Assembly (NCBI RefSeq): GCF_036404855.1
Contig: NZ_DASWYS010000301.1
Coordinates: forward strand, 1-64,000
Length of the DNA: 64,000 bases
Reading direction: 5' to 3'
Source of the DNA: Pelomonas sp036404855
Lineage (GTDB): Bacteria > Pseudomonadota > Gammaproteobacteria > Burkholderiales > Burkholderiaceae_C
Part shown: positions 18,110 through 26,338 of the stretch, one piece after another
Position numbering within the stretch: the stretch's first letter is position 1
How the letters are laid out: every line of letters starts with the position of its first letter
Notes under the pieces: model-generated
Database searches by the model: none
What the model was told of the DNA's origin: nothing
What the model saw: the letters and a program-made list of their open reading frames with translations, nothing else
Position numbers and translations under genes: made by a program

Positions 18110-19096
18110 TCACCAGGTCAGCACGATCTTGCCGATGTGCTGGTTGGATTCCATCAGCGCGTGCGCCTTGGCCGCCTGGGCCGCGGGCAGCTCGCAGTCA
18201 ATGACGGGCTTGATGCGACCGGCCTCGATCTGGGGCCAGACCTTGTCGCGAAGCGAACGCGCCAGTTGAGCCTTGAAGGCCGCCGAACGCGGGCGCAGCG
18301 TCGAGCCGGTGATGGTCAGGCGCTTGCGCAGCACGAGGCCGGCATCGATCTCCGACTTCACCCCGCCCTGCACTGCGATCAGCGCGAGGCGGCCGTCATC
18401 GGCCAGCGCCTGCACGCCACGGCCGATGTAGTCACCCGCCACCATGTCCAGGATCACGTCGACACCCCGACCGCCGGTGGCGTCCATGGCTTCCGCGACG
18501 AAATCCTGTTCACGGTAGTTGATCGCAACGTCGGCGCCCAACGCCTTGCAGGCCTCGGCCTTCTCGACCGAACCCACGGTCACCAGCACGCGGGCACCCA
18601 GCGCCTTGGCCATCTGGATGGCCGTCACGCCAATACCGCTGGATCCGCCATGGACCAACAACGTTTCGCCGTCCTTCAGGCCCGCGCGTTCGAAGACGTT
18701 CGCCCAGACCGTGAAGCAGGTTTCCGGCAGTGTGGCCGCCTGCGCGAGCGTCCAGCCCAGGGGCACCGGCAGGCATTGGCCCACGGGCGCCGCGCAAAGC
18801 TCGGCGTAGCCGCCGCCATTGACCAACGCGCAAACCTTGTCGCCGAGCTTGAAGCCATGCGCTGCCAGGGCCTGGTCATCGCCAGCGATGATCTCGCCCG
18901 CGACCTCCAGCCCGGGCAGCTCACTGGCACCCGGCGGCGGCGGGTAGGCGCCCTTGCGCTGCAGCACATCCGGCCGATTGATGCCGGAAGCTGCCACGCG
19001 GATCAGGCACTCACCCGGGCCCGCGACTGGATCCGGCCGTTCCGCCAGCTCCAGCACCTCGGGCCCGCCAGGGCGGGTGATCGCGATGGCCTTCAT
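18110..19096 (-). CDS. NAD(P)H quinone oxidoreductase, PIG3/QOR-like MDR family
   Basis: 328-residue zinc-independent medium-chain dehydrogenase/reductase. It has the GroES-like N-terminal domain with ASGINRPDVLQRKGAYPPPPG and a Rossmann domain with HGGSSGIGVTAIQMAKALGARV. Catalytic zinc ligands of alcohol dehydrogenases are missing, and the sequence is closest in type to the PIG3 (TP53I3) quinone reductases. Presumed to reduce quinones with NADPH. It sits between pnp and tpiA with gaps of about 11 nt. Confidence 0.9.
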   Translation of the reverse strand: MKAIAITRPGGPEVLELAERPDPVAGPGECLIRVAASGINRPDVLQRKGAYPPPPGASELPGLEVAGEIIAGDDQALAAHGFKLGDKVCALVNGGGYAELCAAPVGQCLPVPLGWTLAQAATLPETCFTVWANVFERAGLKDGETLLVHGGSSGIGVTAIQMAKALGARVLVTVGSVEKAEACKALGADVAINYREQDFVAEAMDATGGRGVDVILDMVAGDYIGRGVQALADDGRLALIAVQGGVKSEIDAGLVLRKRLTITGSTLRPRSAAFKAQLARSLRDKVWPQIEAGRIKPVIDCELPAAQAAKAHALMESNQHIGKIVLTW

Positions 19097-19107
19097 CGCC
19101 CGTCGAC

Positions 19108-21252
19108 TTACTCGGCTGCGGGCGGTGCGACGTCAGCGGCCGGAGCGGCTTCGCGCTCAGGGCGGTCGATCAGCGCCTTCATGGACAGCTTGATGCGGCC
19201 CTTCTCGTCGGTCTCCAGCACCTTGACCTTGACGATCTGGCCTTCTTGCAGGAAGTCGGTCACCTTCTCGACACGCTGGTGCGCGATCTGGCTGATGTGC
19301 AGCAGGCCGTCCTTGCCCGGCAGCAGGTTCACGAGGGCACCGAAGTCCAGGATCTTGGTGATCGGGCCTTCGTAGACCTTGCCGACTTCGACTTCGGCCG
19401 TGATCTCGGCGATGCGCTTCTTCGCCAGTTCGGCCTTCTCTGCGTCCGTCGAAGCGATGGTGATCGTGCCGTCTTCGCCGATGTCGATGGTCGTGCCGGT
19501 TTCTTCGGTCAGCGCGCGGATGGTGGCGCCGCCCTTGCCGATCACGTCACGGATCTTCTCCGGGTTGATCTTCATCGTGTACAGGCGCGGGGCGAACTGC
19601 GACACCTCGGTGTTGGCGCTGCTCATGGCCTCGACCATCTTGCCCAGAATGTGCAGGCGGGCTTCCTTGGCCTGAGCCAGGGCAACCTGCATGATTTCCT
19701 TGGTGATGCCCTGGATCTTGATGTCCATCTGCAGGGCGGTGATGCCGGTCGTCGTGCCGGCCACCTTGAAGTCCATGTCGCCGAGGTGGTCCTCGTCACC
19801 CAGGATGTCGGTCAGCACGGCGAAACGGTTGGCGTCCTTGATCAGGCCCATGGCGATACCTGCCACGTGGGCCTTCATCGGCACGCCGGCGTCCATCAGC
19901 GCCAGGCAGCCGCCGCAGACCGAAGCCATGGACGAGGAGCCGTTGGACTCGGTGATTTCGGAGACGACGCGCAGCGAGTACGGGAAGTCTTCCTTGCTCG
20001 GCAGCGCGGCGATCAGTGCGCGCTTGGCCAGGCGACCGTGGCCGATTTCGCGGCGCTTGGGGCTACCGACACGACCCGTCTCGCCGGTGGCGAAGGGGGG
20101 CATGTTGTAGTGCATCATGAAACGGTCTTCGAACTCGCCGTCCAGCGCGTCAATGCGCTGTGCGTCGCGGTCCGTGCCGAGCGTGGCGACAACCAGGGCC
20201 TGCGTCTCACCACGGGTGAACAGCGCCGAACCGTGAGTGCGCGGCAGGATGCCGTTGCTGATCTCGATGGGGCGCACCGTGCGGGTGTCGCGGCCGTCGA
20301 TGCGCGGCTCGCCGGCCAGGATCTGGCTGCGGACGATGCGGGCTTCGATCTCGAACAGCAGGCCCTCCACCTCGACCTTGTCGAAGGCGACGCCCTCGGC
20401 GGTCAGTGCAGCGAAGACGTTTGCGGTGGCTGTGCGGCAAGCCTGGGTGCGAGCCTGCTTGGAGCGGATCTGGTAGGCCTCGCGCAGCGGGCCTTCGGCC
20501 AGGCCGTTGACCTTGGCGATGAAGGCCTCGTCCTTGGCAGGCGCGGTCCAGTTCCAGGCCGGCTTGCCGGCTTCCTTGACCAGCTCGTTGATGGCGGCGA
20601 TGGCCACGTTGCCCTGCTCGTGGCCGAAGACCACGGCGCCCAGCATGATTTCTTCCGACAGGCCGGAGGCCTCGGACTCGACCATCAGCACGGCCGCTTG
20701 CGTGCCGGCGACAACCAGGTCCATCTGGCTGTTGGCCAGCTCGGACTTGCTGGGGTTCAGCGTGTACTCGCCGTTGACATAGCCCACGCGGGCGGCGCCG
20801 ATCGGGCCGTTGAACGGGATGCCGGACACGGCCAGCGCAGCCGAGGTGCCGATCATGGCTGCGATGTCGGCCTGCACTTCGGGGTTCAGGCTGACGACAT
20901 GGATGACGACCTGGACTTCATTGAAGAAGCCCTCGGGGAACAGCGGACGGATCGGGCGGTCGATCAGGCGGCTGGTCAGCGTCTCGTGCTCGCTGGGGCG
21001 ACCCTCGCGCTTGAAGAAGCTGCCAGGGATCTTGCCGGCAGCGTAGGTCTTCTCGAGGTAGTCGACGGTCAGCGGGAAGAAGTCCTGGCCCGCCTTGGCT
21101 TCCGTCTTGGCGACCACGGTGGCCAGCACGACGGTGCCTTCGATGTTGACGAGAACGGCGCCGGTGGACTGGCGGGCGATCTCACCCGTTTCCAGCACGA
21201 CGTTGTGGTTGCCCCATTGGAAGGACTTGGTGACTTTGTTGAACATGGACAT
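19108..21252 (-). CDS. pnp: polyribonucleotide nucleotidyltransferase
   Basis: 714-residue PNPase, a 3'-5' phosphorolytic exoribonuclease of the RNA degradosome. Two RNase PH-like domains flank an all-helical linker, followed by a KH domain (IRDVIGKGGATIRALTEETG) and an S1 domain (VGKVYEGPITKILDFGALVNLLPGKDGLLHISQI). Three ATGs lie close together. I chose the middle one because AGGAG is 8 nt upstream, while the first ATG (21258) leaves only 2 nt. The C-terminal tail is short, Ala/Pro-rich and acidic. Confidence 0.97.
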   Translation of the reverse strand: MSMFNKVTKSFQWGNHNVVLETGEIARQSTGAVLVNIEGTVVLATVVAKTEAKAGQDFFPLTVDYLEKTYAAGKIPGSFFKREGRPSEHETLTSRLIDRPIRPLFPEGFFNEVQVVIHVVSLNPEVQADIAAMIGTSAALAVSGIPFNGPIGAARVGYVNGEYTLNPSKSELANSQMDLVVAGTQAAVLMVESEASGLSEEIMLGAVVFGHEQGNVAIAAINELVKEAGKPAWNWTAPAKDEAFIAKVNGLAEGPLREAYQIRSKQARTQACRTATANVFAALTAEGVAFDKVEVEGLLFEIEARIVRSQILAGEPRIDGRDTRTVRPIEISNGILPRTHGSALFTRGETQALVVATLGTDRDAQRIDALDGEFEDRFMMHYNMPPFATGETGRVGSPKRREIGHGRLAKRALIAALPSKEDFPYSLRVVSEITESNGSSSMASVCGGCLALMDAGVPMKAHVAGIAMGLIKDANRFAVLTDILGDEDHLGDMDFKVAGTTTGITALQMDIKIQGITKEIMQVALAQAKEARLHILGKMVEAMSSANTEVSQFAPRLYTMKINPEKIRDVIGKGGATIRALTEETGTTIDIGEDGTITIASTDAEKAELAKKRIAEITAEVEVGKVYEGPITKILDFGALVNLLPGKDGLLHISQIAHQRVEKVTDFLQEGQIVKVKVLETDEKGRIKLSMKALIDRPEREAAPAADVAPPAAE

Positions 21253-21340
21253 GCTCATTGCTCCTGATTGCTAAGAGTGCACGTCATCAGACAGTGGCAC
21301 TCGTGGGAACCGGAAACGAGGCTGGGTTTGGTCCAGATAC

Positions 21341-21378
21341 CATTCCAGGGCAGCTCAGCGAAGAGCCGTCTTGGAATG
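21341..21378 (-). promoter_or_regulatory. long stem-loop in the pnp leader, candidate RNase III site
   Basis: Between rpsO and pnp, 7-nt arms CATTCCA and TGGAATG close a second inner stem of about 7 pairs around a TTCGCT loop. It lies roughly 90-125 nt before the pnp start. In E. coli a double-stranded leader of pnp is cut by RNase III and is the basis of PNPase autoregulation. The position and form here fit, but the role is inferred. Confidence 0.5.
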
Positions 21379-21410
21379 ATCCGCGACCACGTCAGCTTGG
21401 TTCCTGGGTA

Positions 21411-21455
21411 GAAAGACAAAGAGCCTGTACTGGGCTTGATGGACCAGACAGGCTC
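21411..21455 (-). terminator. intrinsic terminator of rpsO
   Basis: Arms GAGCCTGT (21421-21428) and ACAGGCTC (21448-21455), extended inside by CTGG/CCAG, form a stem that on the minus strand is followed by TTTGTCTTTC. It begins 18 nt past the rpsO stop and precedes pnp, so pnp transcription is attenuated or has its own promoter. Confidence 0.72.
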
Positions 21456-21473
21456 CTCGGCGGATTTGCTCGA

Positions 21474-21743
21474 TTACTTACGCAGACCCAGCTTCTGGAT
21501 CAGCGCGACGTAACGGGCGGAGTCCACACGCTTCAGGTAAGCCAGCAGGCTCTTGCGCGTGTTGACCATCTTCAGCAGACCGCGGCGGCCGTGGTGGTCC
21601 TTGGCGTGCAGCTTGAAGTGGGGGGTCAGCTCGTTGATGCGGGCGGTCAGCAGGGCGACTTGGACTTCCGGGCTACCGGTGTCGTTGGCGCTGCGGGCGT
21701 TGGCCTTGACGATATCGGCCTTGTTCAGATCGGCGACGGACAT
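21474..21743 (-). CDS. rpsO: 30S ribosomal protein S15
   Basis: 89-residue primary 16S rRNA-binding protein. The whole family sequence is present, from MSVADLNKADIVKANARSANDTGSPEVQVALLTARI to the C-terminal LIQKLGLRK. The ATG at 21741-21743 gives the exact family length; the open frame upstream is leader sequence. rpsO next to pnp is the common proteobacterial order. Confidence 0.98.
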   Translation of the reverse strand: MSVADLNKADIVKANARSANDTGSPEVQVALLTARINELTPHFKLHAKDHHGRRGLLKMVNTRKSLLAYLKRVDSARYVALIQKLGLRK

Positions 21744-21807
21744 TTTGTTTTCCAAAAAGGTTTCGGAAGTCCGGCCGGGCGAGACGCACACGAGGCGCTG
21801 CCGCAGA

Positions 21808-21845
21808 CGGTTTCCGGGGTTGACTTGCGGACACGGGGGAAACCG
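21808..21845 (-). promoter_or_regulatory. perfect inverted repeat in the rpsO leader
   Basis: CGGTTTCC (21808-21815) and GGAAACCG (21838-21845) are perfect 8-nt arms in the roughly 160-nt untranslated leader of rpsO, with further GC pairing around them. S15 represses its own mRNA in several bacteria by binding a leader structure, so this is a candidate site. I see no other explanation for the repeat. Confidence 0.35.
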
Positions 21846-21911
21846 CCCCGAGCCGTGCTTGGCATTTCGCACGCGCGAAAGAGATATCTTCCCAGCGCGC
21901 AAAACCTGCGG

Positions 21912-21940
21912 ATTCTAGCGTAAAGCCGGAGAACGGCCAA
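21912..21940 (-). promoter_or_regulatory. sigma70-type promoter for rpsO
   Basis: On the minus strand, TTGGCC (complement of 21935-21940) and TAGAAT (complement of 21912-21917) are spaced exactly 17 nt. The -10 matches consensus at 5 of 6 positions. It would start transcription near 21905, leaving a leader of about 160 nt. The 397-nt region 21744-22140 holds this promoter, the leader repeat and the divergent heat-shock promoter, and no gene. Confidence 0.6.
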
Positions 21941-22051
21941 ACCTCGGCAGGCCAAGCGAGCGGACATAGGGCCGCCACCCGGGGCTTTCAAGAGCCCCAA
22001 GCGCCCTGCCCCGCAAATGCGTGACTTCTCCCGCCGCGACGCAGGAGAGCC

Positions 22052-22079
22052 CTTGAAGCGCACTCCAGCCGCCCTATCT
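22052..22079 (+). promoter_or_regulatory. sigma32 heat-shock promoter of the hsp20 gene
   Basis: CTTGAA (22052-22057), a 14-nt spacer and CCCTATCT (22072-22079) match the RpoH consensus CTTGAA-N13/15-CCCCATNT at 13 of 14 defined positions or nearly so. It would start transcription near 22085, about 55 nt before the hsp20 start codon. The following gene is a heat-shock protein, which supports the reading. Confidence 0.8.
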
Positions 22080-22080
22080 C

Positions 22081-22140
22081 CCGGTCATCGGGTGCTGCTC
22101 CCGACCGGTTCAGCAGCGCAAACCAACGGAGTTTTCAGCC
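22081..22140 (+). promoter_or_regulatory. structured hsp20 leader, possible RNA thermometer
   Basis: The leader can form CCGGTC/GACCGG (22081-22086 with 22103-22108, plus GGG/CCC inside), or alternatively GCTGCT/AGCAGC (22094-22099 with 22112-22117). CTCC at 22099-22102 could also pair with the GGAG ribosome site at 22128-22131. Small heat-shock genes often have ROSE or fourU thermometers, but I see no clean fit to either, so this stays tentative. Confidence 0.35.
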
Positions 22141-22530
22141 ATGTTCTACCTGACCCACCCCCGCCAAGTCACCCGTGTCCTGCGCCAGTTCGATGCCGAC
22201 ACCACGCGCACCCCGGCCCTGGACATCAGCGAAGACGACAAGGCCTACAGCGTCACGGTCGACATGCCTGGCGTCGCCAAGGACGCCGTCAAGGTCCGCG
22301 TCGAAGGCCGACGTGTGCACATCGAGACGGCAACGGCTGAAGCCGCTGCGCCGACCGATGGCTCCCGCGTGCTTTATCGCGAACGCCGCGCCGCCAGCTA
22401 CGCCCGCAGCTTTTCGCTGCCGGTCGAAATCGACCAGATCCAGTCGCAGGCCCGCTTCGAGAACGGCGTTCTGACGCTGAACCTGGTCAAGCGCGTCGCC
22501 GAGAACGGCGGCCAGCTGACGATCAACTAA
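22141..22530 (+). CDS. small heat-shock protein, Hsp20/alpha-crystallin family
   Basis: 129-residue ATP-independent holdase chaperone. The alpha-crystallin domain runs from about residue 24 to the end (YSVTVDMPGVAKDAVKVRVEGRRVHIE...FENGVLTLNLVKR). The N-terminal arm is short and the C-terminal extension nearly absent (QLTIN), so it may form smaller oligomers than classical IbpA. GGAG is 9 nt upstream of the ATG. Its stop codon overlaps that of the convergent tsaD gene. Confidence 0.93.
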   Translation: MFYLTHPRQVTRVLRQFDADTTRTPALDISEDDKAYSVTVDMPGVAKDAVKVRVEGRRVHIETATAEAAAPTDGSRVLYRERRAASYARSFSLPVEIDQIQSQARFENGVLTLNLVKRVAENGGQLTIN

Positions 22531-23570
22531 GCCGCAGAAAGATCCCAGCGCGGGCGGACTTCGAAACCGCCGTCTCGCCGGGGCTGGGCCATGCCGCGCT
22601 GCACGCGCAGCGCTGCGGCCATCGCGATCATGGCGCCGTTGTCAGTGCACAGCGACAGCTCAGGGTAGTGCACGCGCACACCCCGCTTGGCGCAGGCGGC
22701 GTTCAACTGCTCGCGCAGCTTGGCGTTGGCGCCCACGCCGCCGGCGACGACGAGGCGCTTGAGGCCCGTCTCCTTCAGCACCATCAGCGACTTCTTCACC
22801 AGCACCTCCACGATCGCCGCCTGCGTCGACGCGGCCAGATCGGCCTTGGTCTGCTCGCAGGGGGAGTCGCCGATCTTCTTCACCTGGGTCAGCACCGCGG
22901 TCTTCAGGCCGGCAAAGCTGAAATCCGGCTTGCCGCTGTGCAGCAGCGGGCGCGGCAGCTCGAATGCGTCGGGGTTGCCGAACTCGGCCATGCGCGCCAG
23001 GTGCGGGCCACCCGGGTAAGGCAGGCCCAGCAGCTTGGCGCTCTTGTCGAAGGCCTCGCCAGCGGCGTCGTCGATGGTTTCGCCGAGGATCTCGTAGCAG
23101 CCCACATCGTCCACGCGCATCAGCTGGGTGTGCCCCCCGCTGACGAGCAGCGCGACGAAGGGAAACTCCGGCGGGTCGGCCGACAGAAAGGGCGACAACA
23201 GATGTCCCTCGAGATGATGGATCGGCAACGCCGGCACGTCCAGCGCGGCAGCCAGCGACACGGCCACGCCGGCGCCGACCAGCAGCGCGCCCGCAAGGCC
23301 GGGGCCTTGCGTGTAGGCCACCAGATCCATGTCCTGCAGCGCCAGGCCAGCCTGCGAAAGCACTTCTCGCGTCAGCGGCAGCACGCGGCGCACATGGTCG
23401 CGCGATGCCAGCTCGGGCACCACGCCGCCATAGGCCTGGTGCATGGAGATCTGGCTGTGCAGCGCCTGCGCCACCAGCCGAGGCGGCTTGTCGCCTTCCA
23501 CCTCGACGAGCGCCACCCCCGTCTCGTCGCAGGACGACTCGAAGCCGAGGATGCGCTGGACAGCGCTCAC
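22527..23570 (-). CDS. tsaD: tRNA N6-adenosine threonylcarbamoyltransferase
   Basis: 347-residue TsaD (formerly Gcp), which transfers the threonylcarbamoyl group to A37 of ANN-decoding tRNAs together with TsaB and TsaE. The ASKHA fold shows FESSCDETGVA and the metal-binding pair His119/His123 (HLEGH). Translation starts at a GTG that overlaps the fdx stop (GTGA), so it is the terminal cistron of the isc operon. That linkage is unusual and takes the place where iscX lies in E. coli. Confidence 0.95.
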   Translation of the reverse strand: MSAVQRILGFESSCDETGVALVEVEGDKPPRLVAQALHSQISMHQAYGGVVPELASRDHVRRVLPLTREVLSQAGLALQDMDLVAYTQGPGLAGALLVGAGVAVSLAAALDVPALPIHHLEGHLLSPFLSADPPEFPFVALLVSGGHTQLMRVDDVGCYEILGETIDDAAGEAFDKSAKLLGLPYPGGPHLARMAEFGNPDAFELPRPLLHSGKPDFSFAGLKTAVLTQVKKIGDSPCEQTKADLAASTQAAIVEVLVKKSLMVLKETGLKRLVVAGGVGANAKLREQLNAACAKRGVRVHYPELSLCTDNGAMIAMAAALRVQRGMAQPRRDGGFEVRPRWDLSAA

Positions 23571-23905
23571 TTGCCTTCCTTGGCGTGGTTGATCGAGTAC
23601 TTGGGAATCTCGACCGTGATGTCCTGCTGGCGCAGCAGCGCCTGGCAGGATAGGCGCGAATCGGGCTCCAGCCCCCAGGCGCGGTCCAGCATGTCTTCCT
23701 CGTCCTCCTCCATCTCGCTCAGCGAGCGGCCGCCTTCGCGCACGATGACGTGGCAGGTCGTGCAGGCGCAGACCTGGTCGCAGGCGTGCTCGATGTGGAT
23801 GTCGTTGTCCAGCAGGGCTTCGCAGATCGACGTGCCCGGGGCGGCCGTGATGCTGGCGCCTTCGGGGCAGTACTCGGCGTGCGGGAGGATCTTGATGACG
23901 GGCAT
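23567..23905 (-). CDS. fdx: ISC-type 2Fe-2S ferredoxin
   Basis: 112-residue adrenodoxin-type ferredoxin that donates electrons for Fe-S cluster assembly. Ligands are Cys42, Cys48, Cys51 and Cys87; the extra Cys46 (CDQVCACTTC) that matters for assembly in the E. coli protein is conserved. The ATG at 23903-23905 (MPVIKILPH) gives the family length. It starts 10 nt after hscA. Confidence 0.95.
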   Translation of the reverse strand: MPVIKILPHAEYCPEGASITAAPGTSICEALLDNDIHIEHACDQVCACTTCHVIVREGGRSLSEMEEDEEDMLDRAWGLEPDSRLSCQALLRQQDITVEIPKYSINHAKEGK

Positions 23906-23915
23906 GGTGTGAATC

Positions 23916-25760
23916 TCAGAGCTGGCTGACATCGCGGCCGGTCAGCGCGCGGGCGATGCTGCGGTTCATGCGTTCGGCGGCAAAGCCTTCGGTCGCCTCG
24001 GCCAGCGCCTTGGTGGCGGCTTCGATGGCATCGGCGTCGTCGGTCATGGCGGCCAGGACCGACAGACGGGCTTCCAGCGCTTCGCGCTCGGCCGCGGGCA
24101 GCAGGTCGCCATCGGCGGACAGCGCGCTGCGCGTGGCAAGCACCATGCGCTCAGCCTCGACACGCGCCTCGCGCAGCTTGCGTGCGGCCATGTCGGCGTC
24201 GGCACTGGCGAAGCCGTCCTTCAACATGCCGGCAATCTGGTCGTCCGACAACCCGTAGCTGGGCTTGACGGCGATGGACGCCTCGACGCCCGAGGTCAAC
24301 TCGTGGGCCGACACGCTGAGCAGGCCATCGGCATCGACCTGGAAGCTGACGCGGATGCGCGCGGCCCCGGCGGCCATGGGCGGGATGCCCCGCAGCTCGA
24401 AACGCGCCAGCGAACGGCATTCACTGACCAGCTCGCGCTCGCCCTGCACCACGTGCAGCGCCAGGGCCGTCTGGCCGTCCTTGAAGGTCGTGAAGTCCTG
24501 GGCCTTGGCGACGGGGATGGTGGCATTGCGTTCGATGATGCGCTCAACCAGTCCGCCCATGGTCTCCAGTCCCAGCGACAGCGGGATCACGTCGAGCAGC
24601 AGGATCTCGCCATCGGCCGCATTGCCGGCGAGCTGGTTGGCCTGCACGGCCGCGCCCAGCGCGACGACCTCGTCGGGATTGAGATTGGTCAGCACCTCGC
24701 GCCCGAACAGCTCCCCGACGGCCCGGCGCACGACCGGCATGCGGGTGGAGCCTCCGACCATGACCGCGCCCTGCACGTCGGCCGCCTTGACCTTGGCGTC
24801 GCGCAGCACGCGCTTCACGGACGACAGGGTCTTGGCGATCAAGGGCTGAGCCAGCGCTTCGAACTGGGCCTGCGTGATGGTCACTCGCAGCTCCCCCGCG
24901 TCCAGCACGGCCACGAGCTCGGTGGAGTCAGCCCCAGACAGCGCTTCCTTGGCGGCACGCGCCGCGATGAGGATGGCGCGCTTGTCGTGGGCCGACACCA
25001 GGGTCCGGCCGGCCAGCGCCCAATCCGCCAGCGCACGGTCGAAATCGTCGCCGCCCAGTGCCGCATCGCCGCCTGTCGCCACCACCTCGAACACGCCGCG
25101 CGTCAGGCGCAGCAGCGAAATGTCGAAGGTGCCGCCGCCCAGGTCATAGACGGCGTAGAGGCCTTCGGCGGCGTTGTCCAGGCCGTAGGCGATGGCCGCG
25201 GCTGTCGGCTCGTTGATCAGGCGCAGCACCTGGATGCCGGCCAGCTCGGCGGCGTCCTTGGTGGCCTGGCGCTGGGCATCGTCAAAATAGGCCGGCACCG
25301 TGATGACGGCACCGAACAGGTCGTCCACGAAGCTGTCTTCGGCGCGAAAACGCAGCGTGGCGAGGATCTCGGCCGACACCTCCACCGGGCTCTTGACGCC
25401 ATCGCGGGTCGCGATGGCGAGCATGCCGGGGCGGTCCTCGAACCGGTAGGGCAGATGCTCACGGTCGCCCACGTCGGCAACGCTGCGCCCCATGAAGCGC
25501 TTGACCGAGACGATGGTGTTCTCGGGGTCCTCCGCCTGGGCCGCGAACGCATCGGCACCGATCTGGCGACGGCCTTCCGGCAGGTAGCGCACGGCGGACG
25601 GCAGGATCACGCGACCCTGCTCGTCGGGCAGGCATTCGGCCACCCCATGGCGCACGGCAGCAACCAGGGAGTGCGTCGTGCCGAGGTCAATACCGACGGC
25701 GATGCGGCGCTGGTGCGGGTCGGGCGAGGCGCCGGGTTCGGAAATCTGTAGAAGGGCCAT
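23916..25760 (-). CDS. hscA: Fe-S assembly chaperone HscA (Hsp70 family)
   Basis: 614-residue specialised Hsp70 that works with HscB to release clusters from IscU by binding its LPPVK motif. The ATPase domain begins with GIDLGTTHSLVA and includes YDLGGGTFDISLL; the substrate domain starts near LLDVIPLSLGLETMGG. The lid is Ala/Glu-rich. Its ATG shares one base with the hscB stop (TAATG). Confidence 0.96.
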   Translation of the reverse strand: MALLQISEPGASPDPHQRRIAVGIDLGTTHSLVAAVRHGVAECLPDEQGRVILPSAVRYLPEGRRQIGADAFAAQAEDPENTIVSVKRFMGRSVADVGDREHLPYRFEDRPGMLAIATRDGVKSPVEVSAEILATLRFRAEDSFVDDLFGAVITVPAYFDDAQRQATKDAAELAGIQVLRLINEPTAAAIAYGLDNAAEGLYAVYDLGGGTFDISLLRLTRGVFEVVATGGDAALGGDDFDRALADWALAGRTLVSAHDKRAILIAARAAKEALSGADSTELVAVLDAGELRVTITQAQFEALAQPLIAKTLSSVKRVLRDAKVKAADVQGAVMVGGSTRMPVVRRAVGELFGREVLTNLNPDEVVALGAAVQANQLAGNAADGEILLLDVIPLSLGLETMGGLVERIIERNATIPVAKAQDFTTFKDGQTALALHVVQGERELVSECRSLARFELRGIPPMAAGAARIRVSFQVDADGLLSVSAHELTSGVEASIAVKPSYGLSDDQIAGMLKDGFASADADMAARKLREARVEAERMVLATRSALSADGDLLPAAEREALEARLSVLAAMTDDADAIEAATKALAEATEGFAAERMNRSIARALTGRDVSQL

Positions 25761-26278
25761 TAGGCGTCCAGCGCCGCGAGGCGCTTGTCGATGTCAGCCC
25801 GAAAGCGCTGGATGAACATCAGCGCACGGACCTGGGAAGCGGCGGCGGGCGCGTCGCCCGCCTCGTCAAGCAGGCGCCGGGCCTGCTCCAGCGCGGCGGC
25901 TTCGGCGCTGGCCGCGTCGTCATCCAGCGCCTCGAGCGCCGCCTCGTCGGCGGCCTCGTCCAGCGCCTCGCGCCATTCCATCTGTTGCATCAGGAAGGCC
26001 GGCGGCATGGCGGTGTTGTTCTCGGCCTGCACCGGCGCACCGCGCAGCTCGCACAGATAGGCGGCGCGGGCCAGCGGATTGCGCAGGCGCTGGTAGGCCT
26101 CGTTGACGCGCATGGCCCACTGCATGGCCACGCGCTGTGCTGCGGCGCCTTCCGACGCGAACCGGTCGGGGTGGACCTCGGCCTGCAGCAACTTCCAGCG
26201 TGCGTCAATGTCGGCGCGCACCTGTGCCTGCGTCTCAGGCAGGCCGAAAAGCTGGAAGTCGTTGTCGGTCAGGCGCAT
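25760..26278 (-). CDS. hscB: Fe-S assembly co-chaperone HscB (J-domain)
   Basis: 172-residue co-chaperone that brings IscU to HscA. The J-domain carries the HPD motif (EVHPDRF) and the C-terminal helical domain binds IscU. The middle and C-terminal part has a long Ala/Asp/Glu-rich stretch. I chose the ATG at 26276-26278 (MRLTDNDFQLFGL); an ATG six codons upstream is possible but reaches into the terminator-like hairpin. Confidence 0.93.
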   Translation of the reverse strand: MRLTDNDFQLFGLPETQAQVRADIDARWKLLQAEVHPDRFASEGAAAQRVAMQWAMRVNEAYQRLRNPLARAAYLCELRGAPVQAENNTAMPPAFLMQQMEWREALDEAADEAALEALDDDAASAEAAALEQARRLLDEAGDAPAAASQVRALMFIQRFRADIDKRLAALDA

Positions 26279-26287
26279 GGCAAGGTG

Positions 26288-26317
26288 AAAAAGCAAAAAG
26301 CGCGGCCGGTGCCGCGC
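26288..26317 (-). terminator. intrinsic terminator/attenuator between iscA and hscB
   Basis: On the minus strand GCGCGGC, a 4-nt ACCG loop and GCCGCGC form a perfect 7-bp stem that is followed at once by TTTTTGCTTTTT. It lies in the 60-nt gap after iscA and just before hscB, inside an otherwise compact operon. It should reduce read-through from iscRSUA into hscBA-fdx-tsaD. Confidence 0.82.
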
Positions 26318-26338
26318 TCAGCAAAACGTCGGCGCCGA

